A DNA stretch of 20,059 nt, from NCBI GenBank assembly GCA_035293565.1, contig DATGMP010000139.1:1-20059 (forward strand). Reading direction: 5' to 3'. The first letter of the stretch is position 1. The number at the start of each line of letters is the position of its first letter. Position numbers and translations under genes: made by a program. The notes beneath the pieces were generated by a model, which worked only from the letters and a program-made list of their open reading frames with translations, ran no database searches and was not told where the DNA came from. Source of the stretch: DATGMP01 sp035293565 (lineage in GTDB: Bacteria; Pseudomonadota; Alphaproteobacteria; BOG-932; Roseiterribacteraceae). Positions 13,725-20,059 of the stretch are shown piece after piece.

Positions 13725-15491
13725 ATGAGCGAGCGGACAATGACCGGCGCTGAGATGGTGCTGGCGGCGTTGGCCGACAACGGCGTGGATACAGTGTTCG
13801 GCTATCCGGGCGGCGCCGTGCTGCCGATCTATGACGCCATGTTCCAGCAGAACCGGATCAGGCATGTGCTGGTGCGCCAGGAGGGCGGCGCCGTGCATGC
13901 GGCCGAGGGCTATGCGCGCTCCACCGGCAAGGTGGGCTGCGTGCTGGTGACCTCAGGTCCCGGCGCGACCAATGCCGTCACCGGATTGCTCGACGCGCAG
14001 ATGGATTCGATCCCGCTCGTCTGCATTACCGGGCAGGTTCCGACCCATCTCATCGGCAATGACGCCTTCCAGGAGGCCGACACCACCGGCATCACGCGGC
14101 CCTGCACCAAGCACAATTACCTGGTGAAGGACATCGCGAAACTGGCGGATACGCTGCACGAAGCCTTCCATGTGGCGAAGAGCGGACGGCCCGGTCCGGT
14201 GCTGGTCGACCTGCCGAAGGACATCCAGTTCGCGACCGGAACCTATCGCTCGCCCGACGAGGTGAGCTTCTCCTACCGGCCGCCCCATGAGCCGGACCCC
14301 GCCGCGGTCGAAAAGGCTGTAGCGATGCTGGCCCAGGCGGAGCGGCCGCTATTCTATACCGGCGGCGGCGTCATCAACGCCGGACCGAAAGCGTCGGAGC
14401 TGTTGATCGAGCTCGTCCGGATGACCGGCTTTCCGTGCACGTCGACCTTGATGGGCCTCGGCGCTTTTCCGGCCTCGGACAAGCATTTCCTCGGGATGCT
14501 GGGCATGCACGGCTCGTACGAGGCGAATCTCGCCACGCATGGCTGCGACCTGCTGGTCTGCGTCGGCGCTCGCTTCGACGACCGGGTCACCGGCAAGGTG
14601 TCCGCGTTCTCGCCGGGATCGAAGAAGATCCATATCGACATCGACGCCAGCTCGATCAACAAGAATGTGCGGGTCGACCTGCCGGTCGTGGGCGATGCCG
14701 GCCGCGTGCTCCAGAACATGATCGACGTCTGGAAGGCCAAGCAGTACAAGCCCAAGGCCGAGGCGCTGGCTGCGTGGTGGCGCCAGATCGACGGCTGGCG
14801 GGCCCGCAACTGCTTCGCCTATCGCCGGGGCGATCCGGTGATCAAGCCGCAATATGCGCTGGAGCGGCTCAGGGCCGCGATCGCTGGCCGCGACGATGTC
14901 TACATCACGACCGAGGTCGGCCAGCATCAGATGTGGGCCGCACAGTTCCTGCCCTTCGACAAGCCCAACCGCTGGATGACCTCCGGCGGGCTCGGCACGA
15001 TGGGCTACGGCCTGCCGGCCGCGATCGGCGTGCAGATGGCGCATCCGGGCGCCACGGTGATCGACGTGGCGGGCGAGGCGTCGATCCTGATGAACATTCA
15101 GGAGATGTCGACCGCCATCCAATACCGGCTCCCCGTCAAGGTGTTCATCATGAACAACCGCTGGATGGGTATGGTCCGCCAATGGCAGGAGCTGCTCCAT
15201 GGCGGTCGTTATTCGGAAAGCTACACCGAAGCGCTGCCCGATTTCGTGAAGCTGGCCGAGGCCTTCGGCGCGGTGGGTCTGCGGGCCGAGACGACCGATC
15301 AGCTGGACCAGGCCATCGCCGATATGCTGGCGGTCGACCGCACCGTGATCCTCGATGTCGCGGTCGAGCAGACCGAGAATTGCTTCCCGATGATCCCGGG
15401 CGGCGCGGCGCATAACGAGATGCTGCTGGGGCCGGAGGACCACGCCTCGACCGACCCGACGGCGCGCGAAGAGGGCATGGTGCTGGTGTGA
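13725..15491 (+). CDS. ilvI: Acetolactate synthase large (catalytic) subunit
   Basis: A thiamine-diphosphate and FAD enzyme for the first common step of valine, leucine and isoleucine synthesis, joining two pyruvates or pyruvate with 2-oxobutyrate. The 588-residue protein has all three domains. The N-terminal domain carries FGYPGGAVLPIYDAM and the catalytic glutamate E53 in VRQEGGAVHAAEGYAR. The middle domain has LLVCVGARFDDRVTGK. The C-terminal diphosphate domain has SGGLGTMGYGLPAAIG and MNNRWMGMVRQWQ. The Mg-binding motif, usually GDG or GDA, reads AGEAS, with Glu at 451 (codon 15075-15077). The ATG at 13725 has a strong AAGGAG at 13714-13719. A GTG seven codons upstream has no such site. 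It overlaps ilvH by four bases. The symbol could also be ilvB. Confidence 0.95.
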   Translation: MSERTMTGAEMVLAALADNGVDTVFGYPGGAVLPIYDAMFQQNRIRHVLVRQEGGAVHAAEGYARSTGKVGCVLVTSGPGATNAVTGLLDAQMDSIPLVCITGQVPTHLIGNDAFQEADTTGITRPCTKHNYLVKDIAKLADTLHEAFHVAKSGRPGPVLVDLPKDIQFATGTYRSPDEVSFSYRPPHEPDPAAVEKAVAMLAQAERPLFYTGGGVINAGPKASELLIELVRMTGFPCTSTLMGLGAFPASDKHFLGMLGMHGSYEANLATHGCDLLVCVGARFDDRVTGKVSAFSPGSKKIHIDIDASSINKNVRVDLPVVGDAGRVLQNMIDVWKAKQYKPKAEALAAWWRQIDGWRARNCFAYRRGDPVIKPQYALERLRAAIAGRDDVYITTEVGQHQMWAAQFLPFDKPNRWMTSGGLGTMGYGLPAAIGVQMAHPGATVIDVAGEASILMNIQEMSTAIQYRLPVKVFIMNNRWMGMVRQWQELLHGGRYSESYTEALPDFVKLAEAFGAVGLRAETTDQLDQAIADMLAVDRTVILDVAVEQTENCFPMIPGGAAHNEMLLGPEDHASTDPTAREEGMVLV

Positions 15492-16009
15492 GCGATGGTC
15501 AGCCGATCGAGCGCCACACTTTCGCGGTTCTGGTCGCCAACGAGCCGGGGGTGCTGGCGCGCGTCATCGGTCTGTTTTCCGGGCGCGGCTATAACATCGA
15601 AAGCCTGACGGTCGCGGAGGTCGACCGCGAGCGCGGTCGCTCGCGGATCACGCTCGTCACCTCCGGCACCCGCATGGTCATCGATCAGATCAAGGCCCAG
15701 CTCGAGCGGCTGGTTCCGATCCATCGTGTCCGTGACCTCACCGAGGAGGGCCCCTTCGTCGGCCGCGAGCTGGCGCTGGTCAAGGTGGTGGGCGAAAGCG
15801 GCAAGCGGGGTGACGTGCTTCGTATCGCCGAGGGGTTCGGCGCCCGGATCGTCGATTCCAGCGAATCGAGCTTCGTGTTCGAGGTTACCGAATCGACCGA
15901 GAAGGTCGACCAGTTCCTTGCCCTTATGGCCGGACTGGGCAAGCTCGAGGTCGCCCGCACGGGTATTGTGGCGCTGTCGCGCGGGGCGAAGGGGATAGAG
16001 GGGGAATAG
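15488..16009 (+). CDS. ilvH: Acetolactate synthase small (regulatory) subunit
   Basis: The regulatory partner of the large subunit, giving feedback inhibition by valine and stimulating catalysis. The 173-residue protein has an N-terminal ACT domain (about 9-84) with the valine-site segment NEPGVLARVIGLFSGRGYNIESLTV. The C-terminal ALS small-subunit domain (about 95-165) includes RELALVKV and FGARIVDSSESSFVFEVTES. Length and order match the family. It starts with GTG at 15488, overlapping the ilvI stop by four bases (GTGA), so both subunits are made together. ilvC follows after 69 bases. Confidence 0.95.
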   Translation: MSDGQPIERHTFAVLVANEPGVLARVIGLFSGRGYNIESLTVAEVDRERGRSRITLVTSGTRMVIDQIKAQLERLVPIHRVRDLTEEGPFVGRELALVKVVGESGKRGDVLRIAEGFGARIVDSSESSFVFEVTESTEKVDQFLALMAGLGKLEVARTGIVALSRGAKGIEGE

Positions 16010-16078
16010 CCGACCCTCTGGCCTTAATGGCCGCCGCAGACTATTAGCAGCACGGACTTTTGGACGAGGAGCTTTGTG

Positions 16079-17098
16079 ATGCGCGTTTATTACGACCGCG
16101 ACGCCGATGTCGGCATGATTCGCGACAAGAAGATCGTCGTGGTGGGCTATGGCAGCCAGGGGCACGCCCATGCCGCCAACCTCCGGGATTCCGGGGTCAA
16201 GGATGTGCGCATCGCGCTCCGTCCGGGCTCCGCGACGGCGGCGAAGGCGGAAGGGGCCGGCTTCACCGTCATGACGCCCGCCGAGGCGGCCAAATGGGCC
16301 GACATCGTGATGGTGCTCACCCCCGACGAGCTCCAGGGCGCGCTCTATCGCGACGATCTCGGGCCCAACCTGAAGCAGGGTGCCGCGCTCGCTTTCGCGC
16401 ACGGGCTCAACATCCATTTCAAGCTGATCGAGCCGCGCGCCGATCTCGACGTCTTCATGATCGCGCCCAAGGGGCCCGGCCACACGGTTCGCTCGGAGTA
16501 TCAGAAGGGCGGCGGCGTCCCCTGTCTCGTCGCGATCGCGCAGGACGCTTCGGGCAATGCCCATGACATCGCTCTCGCCTACGCCTCGGCGATCGGCGGC
16601 GGCCGCTCGGGCGTCATCGAGACCACTTTCCGCGAAGAATGCGAGACCGACCTGTTCGGCGAGCAGTCGGTTCTGTGCGGCGGCATCACTGCCCTGATCC
16701 AGGCCGGATTCGAGACGCTGGTCGAGGCGGGGTACGCGCCCGAGATGGCGTACTTCGAGTGCCTGCACGAGGTGAAGCTGATCGTCGACCTCATCTATGA
16801 AGGCGGCATCGCCAACATGCGCTACTCGATCTCCAACACCGCCGAGTACGGCGACTACACGCGCGGCCCGCGCATCGTCACCGACCAGACCAAGGCGGAG
16901 ATGAAGCGCATCCTGAACGAGATTCAGACCGGCCAGTTCGTGAAGGAGTTCATGACCGAGAACATGGTCGGCCAACCCTCCTTCAAGGCGATGCGCCGCC
17001 GCTCGGCCGAGCATCCGATCGAGGAGGTCGGCGCCAAGCTTCGCGGCATGATGCCCTGGATCGCCAAGAACAAGCTGGTGGACAAGGCGCGGAACTGA
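16079..17098 (+). CDS. ilvC: Ketol-acid reductoisomerase, class I
   Basis: The enzyme catalyses the second step of branched-chain amino acid synthesis, an NADPH- and Mg-dependent isomerisation and reduction of acetolactate. The 339-residue protein is the short class I form. It has the nucleotide-binding GYGSQGHAHA (23-32), with RPGSAT (48-53) fitting NADPH use. The catalytic knotted domain has AFAHG with H108, DLFGEQ with D191 and E195, YFECLHE with E227 and E231, and SISNTAEYGDY with S252. Start: ATG at 16079 with GAGGAG at 16066-16071. The GTG one codon earlier is in frame but less likely. It closes the ilvI-ilvH-ilvC run and is followed by a terminator-like hairpin. Confidence 0.96.
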   Translation: MRVYYDRDADVGMIRDKKIVVVGYGSQGHAHAANLRDSGVKDVRIALRPGSATAAKAEGAGFTVMTPAEAAKWADIVMVLTPDELQGALYRDDLGPNLKQGAALAFAHGLNIHFKLIEPRADLDVFMIAPKGPGHTVRSEYQKGGGVPCLVAIAQDASGNAHDIALAYASAIGGGRSGVIETTFREECETDLFGEQSVLCGGITALIQAGFETLVEAGYAPEMAYFECLHEVKLIVDLIYEGGIANMRYSISNTAEYGDYTRGPRIVTDQTKAEMKRILNEIQTGQFVKEFMTENMVGQPSFKAMRRRSAEHPIEEVGAKLRGMMPWIAKNKLVDKARN

Positions 17099-17111
17099 AG
17101 CTCGCCCGATG

Positions 17112-17144
17112 CAGATTGCCGCGGGACTTTCCGCGGCAAGTCTG
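17112..17144 (+). terminator. Terminator-like hairpin after ilvC
   Basis: TTGCCGCGG (17116-17124) pairs perfectly with CCGCGGCAA (17131-17139) around GACTTT. The stem extends through CAGA (17112-17115) and TCTG (17141-17144) with one bulged G. It begins 13 bases after the ilvC stop. Only a short T-containing stretch (TTAATC) follows, so it may need help to terminate, but the position is ideal. Confidence 0.65.
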
Positions 17145-17157
17145 TTAATCGGATCCT

Positions 17158-17532
17158 ATGTTCAGGGGACGGCATAGGGCATTCCGGCGGGCCGCGTGGC
17201 TCGCGCTGCTTGCGCTTTTCCTGCAGAGCTTTGTACCGGCGTTGCATCATCCGGCGTCGGCGGCCCTGTCGGACGTGGGCAATATGTGCATGGCGCCAGG
17301 CAGCCAGCCGTTCGGCCCATCGGACACGGATAAGTCGCCTCCGCACGGGGCGCCGGCCTGCGCCATTTGCCAGACGCTGCATATCCTGTCCGGCGGCTTC
17401 GTCCCCCCCGAAGCGGTCGCCGCGCCGGCCGCTATCTTTGCAAAAATATCGCCTCCTGGCCCGGCCGCCGTCATTCTCGAGGGGCGCTCGGTCTCGCAGG
17501 CTCGCGCTCGCGCTCCGCCGGTGAAAGCCTGA
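17158..17532 (+). CDS. DUF2946-like exported protein, probably copper-associated
   Basis: A 124-residue small exported protein. It has a basic N-terminus and a hydrophobic segment (about 13-27), then a possible metal-binding region with C44, H63, and C68-A-I-C71 followed by H75 (CAICQTLH). The C-terminus ends ARAPPVKA. This layout (signal or anchor, C-x-x-C near His, and an R-A-P-P tail) fits DUF2946 proteins, which often sit next to copper-handling genes, as here. Their function is not established. The ATG at 17158 is taken, but it has only a weak GGA upstream. A hairpin separates it from the next gene. Confidence 0.7.
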   Translation: MFRGRHRAFRRAAWLALLALFLQSFVPALHHPASAALSDVGNMCMAPGSQPFGPSDTDKSPPHGAPACAICQTLHILSGGFVPPEAVAAPAAIFAKISPPGPAAVILEGRSVSQARARAPPVKA

Positions 17533-17543
17533 CCTGTTCGGTT

Positions 17544-17568
17544 CAGCCGTCGAACCTTTCGGCGGCTG
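17544..17568 (+). terminator. Strong hairpin between the DUF2946-like gene and the PCuAC gene
   Basis: CAGCCGTCGAA (17544-17554) pairs with TTCGGCGGCTG (17558-17568) over eleven positions with one G-T wobble, and the loop is CCT. A pyrimidine-rich stretch (GGCTTTCTCTC) follows. It may be a terminator, an attenuator or an mRNA-stabilising element that makes the chaperone and the first gene at different levels. Confidence 0.5.
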
Positions 17569-17595
17569 GTTGGCTTTCTCTCATGGAGCGATTTC

Positions 17596-18090
17596 ATGTT
17601 CGGTTTTCCCAAGGGAGCCCTGAGCGGCCTCCTTCTTGCTTTTTCAGTATCGATCACGGCCCATGCGGCCGGATCGGCCATCGACGTTGCCGATGCCTCG
17701 GCGCGTCCGACGCCGCCGTCGGCGACCACCGCAGCCATTTATCTCAACATCACCAACAACGGGACCGACGACGACGCGCTGATCGGCATCGCGACGCCGG
17801 TGGCGCAGAAGGCGGAGCTGCATTCGACCACCAACGATCACGGCATCATGAAGATGAGCGCCGTCGCCGAGCAGCCGGTGAAAGCGGGCGAGAAGCTCGA
17901 GATCAAGCCGGGCGGGCTGCACATTATGCTGACCGGGCTCAAGAGGCCGCTCAAGGCCGGCGATCAGTTCCTGCTGACCTTGACCTTCCGCAAGGCGGGC
18001 CAGGTCGAGACGACGGTGGCGGTTCAAGCGCCGGCCAAGGTGAACGGCAAGGCCGATCATATGCCGGACATGCCCGGCATGAAGATGTGA
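17596..18090 (+). CDS. Periplasmic copper chaperone, PCuAC family
   Basis: A 164-residue exported Cu(I) chaperone. The family delivers copper to cytochrome oxidase or buffers periplasmic copper. The signal peptide covers about 1-24 (cleavage near AHA-A). The family motif H(M)x10Mx21HxM fits exactly: H76, M87, H109 and M111, with ten and 21 residues between. The C-terminus has a Met/His-rich tail (DHMPDMPGMKM) that adds likely copper ligands. The usual Met after H76 is Ser. The ATG at 17596 has GGAG at 17585-17588. It lies between the DUF2946-like gene and the exported barrel-like gene and upstream of copCD, so a copper role is well supported. Confidence 0.92.
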   Translation: MFGFPKGALSGLLLAFSVSITAHAAGSAIDVADASARPTPPSATTAAIYLNITNNGTDDDALIGIATPVAQKAELHSTTNDHGIMKMSAVAEQPVKAGEKLEIKPGGLHIMLTGLKRPLKAGDQFLLTLTFRKAGQVETTVAVQAPAKVNGKADHMPDMPGMKM

Positions 18091-18108
18091 TCGCCCGGGA
18101 GCACCATC

Positions 18109-19017
18109 TTGAACCGCACAGCTTTGCTCGTGGCGTTCGCCGCAATGGCGGCGCTTGTCCATACGGCGCCCGCGTTTGCCCATGGCTTCGCGGGTGACCG
18201 CTTTTTTCCGGCAACCATCCTGACCGACGATCCGTTCGTCGCCGACGAGATGTCGCTTCCCGCCGTCACCTACAGTCCGGCGAACCCGGATGGCGGACGC
18301 GAGACAGACATCGATATCGACGTCGCCAAGAGGATCCTGCCCGACTTCGGCGTCACCTTCGCCGAGCACTGGAAATATGTGCAGCCCCAGGGTGGGCCGG
18401 CCATCACCGGGTTCGACGCGATCGACACGGCAATCCAGTACCAGCTCTTCGTCGACGGCGCCGATGAGGCGATCGGCCTGCTCGGATTGGCCGTGACCTG
18501 GGGTCATACCGGGCGCGTGCATGGGGTCGGCGCTCCCGACTTCACGACCCTGTCTCCGACTTTCGATTTCGGGAAGGGATTCGGCGGCCTGCCCGATTCC
18601 GCGGCGCTGCTCAGGCCGTTCGCGATTACCGGCAATCTGGGCTTCGACATACCGATGAAGTCGCGAAGCGGCGATGATCTCAATCCCAACGCGCTCAATG
18701 CCGGCTTTGCGATAGAATACAGCCTGGAATATCTGCAGCATCATGTTCGCGACATGGGGCTGAAGGCCCCCTTCGACCGCATGATCCCGCTGGTTGAAGT
18801 CGCATTCTCGCGCGGACTCGATCGTGGCAGCGGCCAGACGACCGGCACCGTTCAACCCGGCGTCATTTGGGCGGGCCAGTATTTCCAAGTAGGGTTGGAG
18901 GCCATCGTTCCGCTGAACAGCGACAGCGGGCACGGGGTCGGCGGCGTGGTGCAATTGCATTTCTTCCTTGATGACCTGTTTGCGAATAGCATCGGCCGCC
19001 CGTTATTCAGGGACTGA
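18109..19017 (+). CDS. Exported protein of unknown function, possible outer-membrane barrel
   Basis: I do not recognise a named family. The 302-residue protein has a clear signal peptide (1-24, cleavage after APAFA). The mature protein would start with His (HGFAGDRFFPATILTDDPF). The rest has alternating hydrophobic and polar residues with many Gly and aromatic positions. Examples are AITGNLGFDIPMKS, LNAGFAIEYSLEYLQ, LVEVAFSRGL, GVIWAGQYFQVGLEAIVP and the C-terminal VVQLHFFLDD. That pattern would fit beta strands of an outer-membrane barrel. The start is TTG at 18109, chosen because GGGAG (18097-18101) lies seven bases before it and it opens the signal peptide. It lies 18 bases after the PCuAC gene and one base before copC, so it is part of the copper operon. 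Confidence 0.75.
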   Translation: MNRTALLVAFAAMAALVHTAPAFAHGFAGDRFFPATILTDDPFVADEMSLPAVTYSPANPDGGRETDIDIDVAKRILPDFGVTFAEHWKYVQPQGGPAITGFDAIDTAIQYQLFVDGADEAIGLLGLAVTWGHTGRVHGVGAPDFTTLSPTFDFGKGFGGLPDSAALLRPFAITGNLGFDIPMKSRSGDDLNPNALNAGFAIEYSLEYLQHHVRDMGLKAPFDRMIPLVEVAFSRGLDRGSGQTTGTVQPGVIWAGQYFQVGLEAIVPLNSDSGHGVGGVVQLHFFLDDLFANSIGRPLFRD

Positions 19018-19018
19018 T

Positions 19019-19381
19019 ATGCGTCTTGCCTGGCTCGCTGCTTCCACCGTCGTCGCGCTGGCCGCCGGGCCGGCCGGAGCGCACGCCTTTTTGGATCACG
19101 CCGATCCCGCTGTCGGCGCTCAGATCCCGGGATCGCCGAAGGTCGTGCGGCTTTGGTTCACCGAGAGGGTCGAGCCGAAATTCTCGAAGGTCGCGGTGAC
19201 GACGGCTAGCGGGGTCCCGGTCAAGACGGGCCCCATCGCGCTTTCGCCCTCCGATGCCTCCGAGCTCGACCTGCCGTTAGCCGGGCCCTTGGCGCCCGGC
19301 TCCTACAAGGTCTCCTGGCAAGTGGTGTCGACCGACACGCACCGTACCCAGGGTGACTTCACATTCGAGGTTGGGCGATGA
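19019..19381 (+). CDS. copC: CopC, periplasmic copper-binding protein
   Basis: A 120-residue small beta-barrel protein that binds Cu(II) in the periplasm, often working with the membrane protein CopD. The signal peptide ends at GPAGA, so the mature protein starts at H22 (HAFLDHADPAVGAQIPGSP), typical of CopC. The C-terminal VSTDTHRTQGDFTFEV gives D106 and H108. With the N-terminal His these form the known Cu(II) site. The Met-rich Cu(I) loop of the Pseudomonas protein is not seen, which makes this the Cu(II)-only type. The ATG at 19019 lies one base after the previous stop, and the longer frame upstream is a shadow. It overlaps copD by four bases. Confidence 0.92.
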   Translation: MRLAWLAASTVVALAAGPAGAHAFLDHADPAVGAQIPGSPKVVRLWFTERVEPKFSKVAVTTASGVPVKTGPIALSPSDASELDLPLAGPLAPGSYKVSWQVVSTDTHRTQGDFTFEVGR

Positions 19382-20059
19382 CGGATGCGCTGATCGCCGC
19401 AAGGCTGGTCCATTTCGCCAGCGTGATGGCGCTGTTCGGCGGCGCGCTGTTCGCGCTCTATGCCCATGCGGGCGGGGTCGCCGCGATTGGCCGTTTCCTG
19501 CGCATCCAGTTCGTCCTTGGATCCCTGCTTGCGCTGCTGTCGGAGGTCGGCTGGCTCGCCACCTCGATCGCGAACATGACTGGCGATTGGACCGACGTCA
19601 CCGACCCCGAGGTTCTGCGCAGCGCCTTGCTCGAGACTGATTTCGGCCAAGTCTGGCTGGCGCGCATGGCGCTCACGCTGGTCCTCCTGCTGCTGTCATT
19701 CTTCCGCTTTTCCGCGGCGTCGCGCGCCGGCGTGGGCCTCTATACCGTGCTCTCCGCTCTGTTGCTGGCGAGCCTCGCCCTGACCGGCCATGCCGCCGCG
19801 CACAAAGGCCCAATGGGCGATGTCCATCGCGCGGCGCAGGCGATCCATCTGCTCGCCGCCGGCACTTGGCTCGGCGGCCTTCCGCCTCTGGGCCGGGTTC
19901 TGGCTTCGGCCCGGCGTACCGGCTCGGCCGCCGCCATCGGCTGGGCCGCGACCATCGTCGGACGCTTCTCGCGCGTCGGCTATTGGGCCGTCGGGCTCGT
20001 GTTGGCGACCGGCGTCGTGAACAGCGTTTTCCTGGTGGGAAGCGTCGCGGCCTTTTCGG
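19378..20059 (+). CDS. copD: CopD, copper-transport membrane protein (3' end outside window)
   Basis: The first 227 residues of a polytopic inner-membrane protein thought to take up copper from CopC. The frame stays open to the window edge. Hydrophobic segments occur near 8-30, 40-62, 93-108, 115-138 and from about 192 to the edge. The family features LTGHAAAHKGPMGDVHRAAQAIHLLAAGTWLGGL (about 136-169) carry several His residues and the W-x-G-G motif. The ATG at 19378 overlaps the copC stop by four bases (ATGA), the usual copC-copD coupling. The C-terminal part cannot be judged. Confidence 0.88.
   Translation, partial: MTDALIAARLVHFASVMALFGGALFALYAHAGGVAAIGRFLRIQFVLGSLLALLSEVGWLATSIANMTGDWTDVTDPEVLRSALLETDFGQVWLARMALTLVLLLLSFFRFSAASRAGVGLYTVLSALLLASLALTGHAAAHKGPMGDVHRAAQAIHLLAAGTWLGGLPPLGRVLASARRTGSAAAIGWAATIVGRFSRVGYWAVGLVLATGVVNSVFLVGSVAAFS

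Noticed and set aside
14349..15443. Minus-strand open frame opposite ilvI
   Set aside because: Antisense shadow of a certain gene, with no start signals or domains.
16010..16078. Possible separate promoter or terminator between ilvH and ilvC
   Set aside because: Only a four-base-pair GGCC hairpin and no convincing promoter hexamers were seen.
15299..17014. Long minus-strand open frame (571 codons) opposite ilvH and ilvC
   Set aside because: It is antisense to well-supported ilv genes, has no family features, and long antisense frames are expected in GC-rich coding DNA.
17644..18960. Minus-strand open frame of 438 codons across the PCuAC and barrel-like genes
   Set aside because: It spans two plus-strand genes with signal peptides and motifs, and its own sequence has no recognisable features.
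1..20059. CRISPR array, prophage or integrated plasmid
   Set aside because: No regularly spaced repeats, phage structural genes, integrase or replication genes were seen. Apart from vapBC and the left edge, the content is ordinary chromosomal housekeeping.

Overview
The window looks like a chromosomal stretch of a GC-rich alphaproteobacterium, perhaps Rhodospirillales-like. The main evidence is a circularly permuted two-piece tmRNA gene with an alphaproteobacterial 'ANDN...' tag, an alphaproteobacterial-type SspB, the 41-residue zinc-free form of ribosomal protein L36, thymidylate synthase ThyX, and the hflK-hflC-degP order. No plasmid, phage or CRISPR signature is visible. The only mobile or accessory signals are a possible insertion-sequence end at the left edge and a VapBC module.

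Layout, left to right. 1-133: short direct and inverted repeats that look like the terminal region of an insertion sequence. 156-361: promoter and rpmJ (L36). 412-1863 (-): pyruvate kinase. 1940-2917: exported SH3b-domain protein of unknown role. 2999-3904: phosphoserine phosphatase SerB. 3920-7582 (-): hflK-hflC-degP, a membrane protein quality-control operon. 7730-8854: Mrp/ApbC Fe-S carrier ATPase, divergent from hflK. 8871-9547 (-): vapBC with a clear palindromic operator. 9594-11754 (-): thyX, an unrecognised six-helix membrane protein and a YccF protein, joined by 4-base overlaps. 11805-12165: ssrA, the two-piece tmRNA. 12248-13674: sspB and miaA (4-base overlap). 13725-17098: ilvI-ilvH-ilvC, then a terminator-like hairpin. 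17158-20059: a copper-handling cluster (DUF2946-like protein, PCuAC chaperone, exported putative barrel protein, CopC, CopD), with copD cut by the window end.

How the parts fit. The centre is a protein quality-control neighbourhood. tmRNA rescues stalled ribosomes and adds the tag A-ANDNVETFALAA. SspB, encoded about 100 bases downstream on the same strand, is the adaptor that takes ssrA-tagged proteins to ClpXP. HflK/HflC regulate the FtsH protease in the membrane, and DegP works in the periplasm. The ilv genes encode the first two shared steps of branched-chain amino acid synthesis. The copper genes would bind and move copper through the periplasm.

Most interesting points: the ssrA/sspB neighbourhood and its tag; Asp-to-Glu replacements at normally invariant acidic positions in both SerB (E91) and the acetolactate synthase large subunit (E451); and two exported proteins of the copper cluster that should both begin with histidine after signal cleavage.
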